Source of the DNA: Branchiostoma floridae | Taxonomy: Eukaryota > Chordata > Leptocardii > Amphioxiformes > Branchiostomatidae | DNA length: 29,692 bases | Direction: 5' to 3' | NCBI RefSeq assembly: GCF_000003815.2 | Contig: NC_049991.1 | Span: forward strand, 12,416,009 to 12,445,700 | Part shown: piece by piece, positions 22,137 through 29,692 of the stretch | How positions within the stretch are numbered: position 1 is the first letter of the stretch | How the letters are laid out: each line of letters starts with the position of its first letter | Notes under the pieces: model-generated | Seen by the model: the letters and a program-made list of their open reading frames with translations, nothing else | Told to the model about the DNA's origin: nothing | The model's database searches: none | Translations under genes and position numbers: made by a program

Positions 22137-22685
22137 ATATCCTGCTGGCAGGAATGGAATCCTTTAGCCTAAGCTTTTTATGCAAAAATATCTATTTATC
22201 TTCTCCTAGTGGAAATGTTCCATTGGTGTGAAGGGAAAGATATATCTGGAAGCGATGGTTTTTGGTTGTTAGATATACAAATGTAATGCTTTTGTGGGTG
22301 TTGGCTCCTGTGGATCACTTGTACAATATTTGTATGATCAAGGAAAGCTGGTTGGTCCAAGTTCAGAGGCACCAATGAGTTCTATGTAAAGGTTTACACC
22401 AGAGTTAAGGTCACTTCATGACACCACTATCTAGTTTTGAGCTTATGATCCAAGCAAAGTTTGACAAGAAAATTGTGATTGTGATGGTTGTCTATCTGTA
22501 ACCTTGGTAGTGATATGTTGATTGATGCTGCTATATTTGATGATGTGACAATGTACCAGGAGTGTTTAACATTAACTGTAGTACCTATCAGCAATACATG
22601 ACAACTGCACAGTGATCTGAAGGAACTGTACCTATATATATCATACATCACAAAAATTGTCTTGTTTTTTTTTACTCATTTGAGG
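22137..22685. other. spacer; possible decayed coding relic
   Basis: Reading from about 22210 on the plus strand gives protein-like stretches interrupted by several stops. No family was recognised and no splice structure is evident. It may be an old pseudogene or chance. Confidence 0.25.
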
Positions 22686-22687
22686 TA

Positions 22688-23689
22688 ACGGGGGCCACCC
22701 TAAGATGCCCCCTGTCCTAAGATGCCCACATTTATTCTGATCTTTTTATGCATAAGTACGCCGTGTTTGTTGCCACTGACTGTGATGATTAGAAAGGTAA
22801 ATAAACCAAGTCCAAACAAACAGCTTTTTTTTTCTATTAAAAGCTTTTTACACATGTTCACTTCCCCTTTTTTTTGAAGACATGATTTTCACAATAATGT
22901 TGGTACTGCCGAATCACTGTGGTCACCTGTTACTAGGTATTGGTGGCTCGTGGCCATAGATAAACAACCAATAAAACACAGCCACACAGCTGTCATACAC
23001 ATAAGGAACAAAGCTTTACAAAACACTACAAATATTGGTCTTCAAATGTTTGTTGAGTAGAAGACCGGCCATAGGAAAAAAAACATAAGCATCACCGCCG
23101 TTGTTTTAGTACCGTCTATAAAACTGAAACTTCACAGAGTGATGTCGAATATGTTTCCCAATACGTACACAGAGTTTTTTTGTGATTTTGACGTTGTCGT
23201 TTTTCGTAATGATTTTGTTAGTCGGGCCGCCGCATTCAGTGCATTTCGCCCATTTCCCATGAAAACACGACCTGGATTGTGAATGATTTAGCCCTCCTCG
23301 CGGGATACAAGAAGCACACACAATCACAATTCTACTTTCAAAAGAAAGCTAATATATCATAAAATTAGAATCTTTATTTATGTTTGTCTAAATTGGTCAC
23401 CAGCTTCCGAAGAGAGCAAATTCCAAAAGCGGGGCAAGTTAGGGCGCACCGTTTAACGCGGCTCAAAATCGGAATTTATATTCACGATAACGTCCTCGGT
23501 GTTTTCCAGTTGTAACGTGGAGGGTGAAGGGTTCATGAACAGTATGGATGCCTTCCTTATTCAAGTATGGTCTCTAGATGAATGTGTTAAAAATTCATTG
23601 ATCAAAACTTGACCACTCTTTGGCAACTAGTGATGGAGCGCCATGAGTTCGAGTGCGTAAAAAGGGGGGCATCTTGGGGCGGCCCCCGT
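22688..23689. mobile_element. about 1-kb TIR element ending ACGGGGGCC
   Basis: The left end reads ACGGGGGCCACCCTAAGATG and the right end, reverse-complemented, ACGGGGGCCGCCCCAAGATG, each followed by CCCCC: about 25-bp inverted repeats with 2-3 mismatches. Both are flanked by TA, a possible target duplication. The left end carries a second copy of CCTAAGATGCCC, and a related GGGGCAAGTTAGGGCGC lies inside near 23431. One short minus-strand frame (23327-23106) has CxxC pairs but no recognisable transposase. It is a non-autonomous DNA transposon of a superfamily I cannot name. Confidence 0.75.
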
Positions 23690-23691
23690 TA

Positions 23692-24200
23692 TGTAGGTAA
23701 AAGATTGTTTTTTTAAGTTTAATTTTATTGTGATAAATGTGTTGAAATAAACTGTGTACAGTACAACAATACAGATATTTAAGCAGAAAATGTTTGTTCT
23801 TAAGTGAAATTAAATAAATCCTGAATGGTAGTAAGTTTTTCACTTTTTCCCTTTTTTTGAGGGGTGCATATTTTGAAGCAAACTTGCACACATGCAAGCT
23901 TCACAACCCTTCTATGGACAAGTATGCCATGTAGCCAAAAGTGATACAGTACAGTAGATGCCAAATTCAATTCGTAAGGGAACAACGCGAATTTGAAGTC
24001 TTCTTGGTCGTCACCCCATCGTTAACGGCACACATCTTTTATAAGAGGGTTCACTTGTAATTGCCATAGTTCTGATAGTCGATCTAGGCGATTGGTGCAA
24101 AAATTGTGCAAAATGTGGTAAAAGCATGAAAGTTGGCAAAAGTGTTCTGTACAACAATAGAAACAATTCTATGGGTGGTGCCAAAAGAAACCTGCTTTTA
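23692..24200. other. AT-rich spacer
   Basis: AT-rich DNA with homopolymer T and A runs. Several AATAAA-like words (for example GAAATAAACTG near 23744) occur, but no gene end is evident to which they belong. Nothing else recognised. Confidence 0.45.
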
Positions 24201-24210
24201 CATGGCAACG

Positions 24211-24223
24211 GTTGCTAGGCAAC
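24211..24223. promoter_or_regulatory. RFX X-box-like palindrome
   Basis: GTTGCTAGGCAAC fits the X-box consensus RYYNYYN(1-3)RRNRAC bound by RFX factors. Extra half-sites flank it: CATGGCAACG immediately before and GCATGGCAAC just after (24231-24240). No gene start lies nearby, so a function is unproven. Confidence 0.4.
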
Positions 24224-24240
24224 ATTTTTTGCATGGCAAC

Positions 24241-25644
24241 AAGTGCCAACAAGAGTTCGTAGACCTCAGGCCTGCATGAAATGTTCTGTAGACCTATTGT
24301 GTATTTTTGCCTTTTTGTCTGTGGTACGTGGTTGGAAAAATGAGCTTTTTACTGTGTTGGTTGTGCACCATGCAAAAGTCTGACTCTGAAATTCCATTTT
24401 CTGAATTTGTAAGTTTGGACAGGGATGAACATTACTTATTTTGGATTTCTTAAGTATGTAACCAACCACAGTACTTTGAAGTTGTTGAGACGCTACCTTT
24501 TTTTGTCTCAGATGGCCCATGCACATGTAGTTACTCTGTCACATGATATACTAACATCTTCCTATTTCAATGTACTGACCTAATGCAGCTGCTAAGTCTC
24601 CTTGGTTTGTGTTCTTCCAATGATATTCATTAAAGATTTATTTCTGGGGTGTTATTCACTTGACATCGGAATGTTACTCGCATAATTTGACCAATGATAC
24701 TTTTATCTGTAGTTCCATAGACATTAGACAACATGAATAGTGGTAGCCCCCATGCAGCAGCAACAGTTAGTCCCCAGGGTGGTATGATATTTTCATTCAA
24801 TCCATCCAACCCAAACCTAAATCTCCTGTAGTATCTAAGCCAAATTTAACAGCATAATTTACTATGAAAAATGTCCTTGTCAATCCCATTTATAGATGGC
24901 AAGCTGCTGGCAATGGAAGCTTTGAAAAGTTCAGAAGCTGTTGTAGTCAAAGCAAACACCCAGCAAACATCCCCGCAAACCAATGAGCAGTTGCTTAGAA
25001 GGGGAATTTCATCATATATTTGCCGCGACAAAATGCAACAAACGATACTGAATTTAAAACAGAACAAAGCTAAGCCTCCACCACTTAACCCTGCCTGTAC
25101 CATAGATTAAGCAGGCCCAAAAACCAAGCGAATATGACTAGCCCAAAACAACAAATTACATGTATACAGTATGGAAATGGCATTACCAAAGAAACAAAAA
25201 GAAACACAGGACAAATCATACACATACCTTTCTCTTATGCCCACACTCTATACAGTTCTCCTCCACATTAGAAAATTGCATCTTCTTCTGTTTAAGTTCA
25301 AGTTCAACCATGATTGCCAACAGGGTAAAGGAACTTGTACCGGAACTTAAAACTCAGTACTATACAGCTCTAGAAACACCACAAAGAGTAATAAGCAAAC
25401 TTCAATTATACCTGACCAACAGATATATATTCTTGTACACTCCCGTCATCTGGCAAACTGTCAGTGCCACTAAGTAACCTGATACATTGAAGGTGGCCCA
25501 GGCCAGATGATGGTTCTACACCCAACCATAATCTGTTTTTAAACCAAGCAGATATTGGGAGGATGCCCCAACCACACTAACGCAGGTCAACCTATACATA
25601 TCAGTTCGGGCAGGCTAGTTCGGCGGCGGCGCAGAGGGTTTTTT
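24241..25644. other. spacer with two unexplained short open frames
   Basis: The longest plus-strand frames are 24871-25110 (79 aa, Gln/Lys-rich) and 25160-25477 (105 aa). Neither shows a signal peptide, domain or recognised family. The segment before 24895 ends TTTATAG, which could be an acceptor, but no partner exon was found. I do not call a gene. It ends at the assembly gap. Confidence 0.4.
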
Positions 25645-25744
25645 NNNNNNNNNNNNNNNNNNNNNNNNNNNNNNNNNNNNNNNNNNNNNNNNNNNNNNNN
25701 NNNNNNNNNNNNNNNNNNNNNNNNNNNNNNNNNNNNNNNNNNNN
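25645..25744. other. assembly gap of exactly 100 N
   Basis: One hundred N bases. This is the conventional placeholder for a gap of unknown size, so order, orientation and distance across it are uncertain. Confidence 0.98.
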
Positions 25745-26457
25745 AACAATGGTAGATGACAACCCATTGATGCATTCTGTGGATAGTGCGGATCTCTCAC
25801 GTACGCCATGTTTGTGTAACATGGATCATGACAAACGTGATTCATTCTGAAAAACGCTTTGGAGTATAAAGATGGTATGGAGTTATTCAAGGACCTGTTT
25901 TCAATGTTTGTACCCATAACACTGTGATGTTGAAACCAGGTGCACCAAAGGAATACAGGGTCGCCTGTGTGCCAACTGTACAAGTATGGTGGTGGTGCAA
26001 GTATTTGTCTGCGTTGACAATATGTTGATACATGGTCCCCTCTGTAGTTCCTCTCTTTTCAACAGACGCTCAATTTTCTCGACACGCATTGTCTTAAGAA
26101 ATGTCAATCTGCCCTACAAACTTTCATGGATGCATAGAGAAGTAGAAAAATGTACTGCATATCCCGATGTCAAACGTTAGTGCTGTTTATTCATTTCATT
26201 TAGTAAAGCAAAATTGGAAAATTGGTGAAGATACCAATACGTCGATCATTTTAAGCTATCTACAAAGATATTTTGGCGACGAAACATAAACAGAAACATA
26301 CACTAAGTTTACCTTTCTATCTGTTCTTTTATGCTCTATATTAAGTACAGACTGAATCATAGGTTTATAAAGAGCCTTCCATTATAACTTAATTACAAAA
26401 TTATACTTAATTTTACTTAATTATAAAATATCATTACCACTTATAAAAATTCATTCA
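25745..26457. other. AT-rich spacer downstream of the mucin/Ly6 gene
   Basis: Short frames on both strands, none recognised. The part near 26385-26440 is a loose run of TACTTAATT-like words. The end of the minus-strand mucin/Ly6 transcript is expected just to the right. Confidence 0.45.
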
Positions 26458-26463
26458 TTTATT
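26458..26463 (-). terminator. polyadenylation signal of the mucin/Ly6 gene
   Basis: TTTATT on the plus strand is AATAAA on the minus strand, about 500 nt after the stop codon at 26963-26961. It is the nearest canonical signal I found in that direction, giving a 3' UTR of roughly half a kilobase. Confidence 0.45.
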
Positions 26464-26602
26464 ACGGTATCAAACCGCAATACAAGGAACATAAAGTTTA
26501 AAGCCGATCCGTGAAACTGAGAGAAGTGTTTAAAATCCCTGCACTGTACATCATGAAATAGGAACGTCGCTCCAAGTGACATCAGACATGTCTCAGGTCA
26601 GA

Positions 26603-27024
26603 AACGTCGTCATGGAGACAGTCGTCATTACGTCACTCGTCATAGCGTCGTCCACAGTAGGACGAACAGTTACCTTTGCATGATAGGTTACCTCTGACAA
26701 AATACATTGCAATTTCCATATTTTACGAGTAGCATATATGTTGGATATAACCAAAGACACTTCAAAATTACAAACCATTGAACGATACAGTAGGATTTTG
26801 AAGTTTAGTTTATGAACTCCTTTGTATCCACAATGATTGTTTTGGCACACAAACGTTCAAACAGTCAAACTTATGTACATGCTATTGCTGACATAGGTAT
26901 CACGTCATCATTTCGTCATTTTCACGTGACGTCACTCAGAATGATACCTATCCAGATGTGCTAGAAACGGAGGTCATTACAGAAGACGGCCGTGATGAAT
27001 GACGTCACGATGACGACAGTGCTG
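26603..27024. promoter_or_regulatory. cluster of CRE-like TGACG/CGTCA motifs
   Basis: About a dozen TGACG or CGTCA words lie within roughly 420 bp, including two full palindromic TGACGTCA sites near 26928 and 27000. The cluster covers the last exon and the 3' UTR of the mucin/Ly6 gene. Such sites bind CREB/ATF factors in animals. A regulatory role here is inference only. Confidence 0.35.
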
Positions 27025-29456
27025 ACGTAGGCTGTAGGAGTTCCCACAGATCCCGTGAGCGTCAGGCCGGCGTGGTTACAGCTGGCTGTCGTACAGCAGC
27101 GGCGGCAAACCTGCGGCGACAGATCAAAATTATTATCATATATATATATATAGTTTCAGAATGTTTCAAATATTGGATATGTACAATCATAAGGCAGTGG
27201 TTTGGTGCGGATTCAGTGTCATCCAAATAGCAGGGACTGTATGAGTTCAAGGTTGAAATCGTTGTGAGCATCTAGAGCGGGGAATTTGTTCTGATAGTTT
27301 ATGATCACGCTGCATGGCAAGGACAAGGATCAGCACCCCAGTTGGCTTAGACGAAAGCTACCAAATGTAGGCTTTTACACAACAACAGGCTAAACCGATG
27401 ATTTTGATGTACAACCGGAGCCTACAATTGTAAATAATTTTGTTGACATACATTGATGTTGTTGGTATTACTAGTATCGCACTGTTCATCCTCCTTCTGT
27501 GACGTGCATTCCCCATCATTCAGGTCGCTCCGCCCACATCCCCTAGAGATCGTGACGTTACCGGCGTCGTCCTCCCGGTACACCTGGAGAGATGCAGCAA
27601 TGAGCAACTTGACGCAAATCTCTGTGGCGGATTTACGGTGCAGTGGCGAATTTAGAACCCCCTCAGTTAGATGTTCTACGCTGCTAGTATATTTCAGGCA
27701 CATTGTCAAAGAAATGATTTGTGATCATGATATCTTACTTCGGTCAGTGGATACGTTACTTACCCAGCACCCTGCTTGTGTAGCGCAGTTTATGGTAGTG
27801 GAGAAGCTTGACGCTGCCGTCATGCAGGGGTCGCTACTGTCATCCGTTCCGTTACAGCTCAGGCAGGCAATTTCTGCCTGTGATCAGAGAGAAAAATGTT
27901 TGAGAAAAAAAGTTTGATCGACTGGGATATATTAAGAGCGCTTTCTAACTGATACCGTTGACTACTGACACGGGAGCTTACAGAAACATAAATCATTGTT
28001 CTTTTGGATCACATTTGTATATGAATAACTCACTATAGAAGACAACGACTGAAAGAGATTGATTTTCATATACTAATCCAGCAGCACGATGTCTATGAGC
28101 TCATCCAGCGATTACAAGGGAATATATCCTGTTTGCCAGTTTTGCGCTGATCTCAAGCCAAATCATTTATGATAGTATGTACATTGAATCGGTCAGATGC
28201 TTACACTTTGTGTTGTAGCAGCGGCAGTTGCACCTGTACCAGGTGCAGCTGTGGAGCCTGCAGGTGCATTTGTCGGACCTGTGCCAGGTGTAACAGTACT
28301 CCCAGGTGCAGCTGTGGACCCTCCAGGTGCTGTTGTGGTAGCAGCACTTGCAACTGCTGTGGTTGTGGCTACAACTGTTGTTGTGGCTGCATCAGTACTG
28401 GTTTGCGCCTTGCCAATAGATGCCGTCGCTGCTCGCCGAAGAAAAAAAAGGGGAAGAGATACCAAAAAGGAAAAGTGAGAACATGGCATATTTCGAAGAT
28501 GTGTCAACGAGTTTATATTATTTATTAACTTTTGTAACAGCGTAAATCGAAGTTGTAAGCAGAACGTGATCGAAATGACTTGCATTGTTTTTGAGCGCCA
28601 AAAGAACTGATCCACCCACCGACCGCTTATATACGCACACGCCAGTTGGTCTGTAACTGTGTCTGAAGCTAGACAGGACCATACAGGAGTTAACATTTCA
28701 TATAAGGGAAATTTTTCTAATGTACATGTATTATACCAAGCGTACCCAACAAAGTTTTGGCGACATTGGAAAGTGGCTGAAGAACAAAACTGAAGTTACA
28801 TTTTGTTTCCTCAATTTAAATCCTGCACAGCTGCAGGAACTTTTCACCCCGAAATTCAGTCATGCCGAAACACAACGCTTACGGTCCATGTTTACTGACA
28901 TGGCAACGGCTGTAAAGAACAGACAAACCACCATCCAGAATCTGTCATGCTACTGATGTTGGGAAAAGCACTTGGGAAAGCACTTGGGAAAAGCACTTTG
29001 CACGACTCTCCTCACATCAGGTGTAAAATGGGTACCTGACTTCGGTTGTTGAAGTAATAGGCGCGGTAGGAGGAAAGGGATGATCTCCGCCTTCCAATAC
29101 CCTGCCCTAGACACAGTGAATACCAACCCACAGCCCCTACGGTCTAAAAGGCTATGGCACTTCCTTTACCTTTAGCTTTACCTTTAGCTTTACCTTTAGC
29201 TTTACCTTGACCTATTTACCTTTAAATTTCACCCAGAACCAGAACAGATAGACCCTTCCAAATTAACCCATCCATTACCAGTCAGATTTCTTCAGACATT
29301 TTCACAAGACTTCATTAGTCCCAGACCACCAAAGAACAAGTTTTTCACATTATTTCGTATAAATCAGGGCTTTGTTGTAGGAATGCCTATGTGTACAAAA
29401 TTCCACTTACCGGCTATCAGACAGACTACGAAAGAAAGCTGTATAGCAGCTGCCAT
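26961..29456 (-). CDS. secreted/GPI-anchored mucin-stalk Ly6/uPAR-like protein (5 exons)
   Basis: Minus-strand exons: 29456-29411, 28428-28205, 27877-27764, 27583-27452, 27110-26961. The first intron is phase 1 and the rest phase 0. Donors are GTAAGT, GTAAGC, GTAAGT and GTATGT. The joined frame is 221 aa. Residues 1-16 are a signal peptide (exon 1 alone). Residues 17-90 (one exon) are a Thr/Ala/Pro/Gly-rich stalk with repeated GSTAAPGTG-like units, expected to be O-glycosylated. Residues 91-184 hold 12 Cys (95, 98, 108, 121, 127, 144, 154, 163, 174, 177, 178, 183), starting CLSC and ending CRRCCTTASCN, the three-finger Ly6/uPAR pattern with one cysteine pair more than the usual ten. Sequons are at N99 and N137. 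Residues 200-215 are hydrophobic, as in GPI-anchored relatives. No ortholog is recognised. The exon 2 boundaries rest on splice signals and phase only. Confidence 0.8.
28959..29220 (+). mobile_element. SINE body fragment with TTTACC tail, in intron 1 of the mucin/Ly6 gene
   Basis: It starts with three near copies of TTGGGAAA(A)GCAC, then GACTCTCCTCACATCAGG, TGTAAAATGGGTACCTGACTTCGG, CTCCGCCTTCCAATACCCTG and CCCACAGCCCCTACGG. The first part matches the body of the SINE at 18069-18562. The tRNA head is missing. The 3' end is a 12-bp simple repeat (TTTACCTTTAGC) at about 29162-29215. I know this wording from amphioxus SINEs, which supports the organism guess. It lies opposite to the host gene. 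Confidence 0.8.
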
Positions 29457-29692
29457 TTTGTGACGTGAGCTTTAGATACGTGTCCGCCTTAGCTTCTGAG
29501 AGCGCAGTCCCAACCCACGCGCTGCACGGTTCAAAGTCTCACTTCCTTCTGAGCACAAATGTTCCATAGCCTACCTTGCTCAGTGTTTGTGTTAGTATGG
29601 GCAGTCACCCTGGCATTGTCATGGTGATTTTTGTGGAAACGCGCCGGAGACTTTCAATAGTATATCAACTATACGGTGTAGGTTTCGTTATC
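29457..29692 (-). promoter_or_regulatory. 5' UTR / promoter region of the mucin/Ly6 gene
   Basis: This is the stretch directly upstream of the ATG at 29456 on the minus strand. A CRE-like half site (GCTCACGTCAC read on the minus strand, 29460-29470) lies just before the start codon. No TATA box is evident. The window ends before the promoter can be bounded. Confidence 0.3.

Noticed and set aside
23106-23327. Minus-strand frame with CxxC pairs inside the 1-kb TIR element, as a transposase zinc finger
   Set aside because: Only 73 codons with no catalytic motif or conserved spacing. Too little to call a transposase fragment.
28169-28528. Plus-strand Cys-rich and Val/Ala-rich frames opposite the mucin exon
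   Set aside because: They are antisense shadows of the compositionally biased Thr/Ala/Pro exon on the minus strand, whose splice signals and phases fit a full gene.

Overview
The window is eukaryotic genomic DNA, very probably from a cephalochordate (amphioxus, Branchiostoma-like). Genes are split by GT-AG introns. Introns and spacers carry tRNA-headed SINEs and short terminal-inverted-repeat elements of kinds I associate with amphioxus. The predicted proteins look like deuterostome families. The species assignment is inference. There is one 100-N assembly gap (25645-25744).

Three multi-exon genes could be assembled by joining exons with matching splice phases. (1) Plus strand, 7636-10940, 3 exons: a 215-aa secreted or GPI-anchored protein with a folate-receptor-type 12-cysteine domain. 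(2) Plus strand, 11895-20645, 12 exons: a complete 546-aa phospholipase B-like protein (PLBD1-type Ntn-hydrolase, lysosomal/secreted). (3) Minus strand, 29456-26961, 5 exons: a 221-aa protein with signal peptide, Thr/Ala/Pro-rich mucin-like stalk, 12-Cys Ly6/uPAR-like domain and hydrophobic C-terminus. All three products enter the secretory pathway. I see no sign that they form one pathway.

Layout: 1-1550 is a minisatellite with two unit lengths (75 and 121 bp) plus a near-perfect palindrome. 1550-7050 is single-copy-looking DNA in which I recognise no gene. 7050-11300 is the folate-receptor-like gene, with a TG microsatellite and a probable non-LTR retrotransposon tail in intron 1. 11300-20700 is PLBD1, whose introns hold a MITE, a full SINE, a SINE tail, small TAGCCTGGG elements and a duplicated intron block. 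20700-26450 is a transposon-rich spacer with two clear TIR elements (509 bp and about 1 kb), a degenerate SINE head and the gap. 26450-29692 is the mucin/Ly6 gene, with a SINE body in intron 1.

The most unusual feature is just upstream of PLBD1 exon 7. The 3' splice site plus the first 66 nt of that exon have been tandemly copied three extra times (15980-16213), giving decoy acceptors that lead to in-frame stops.
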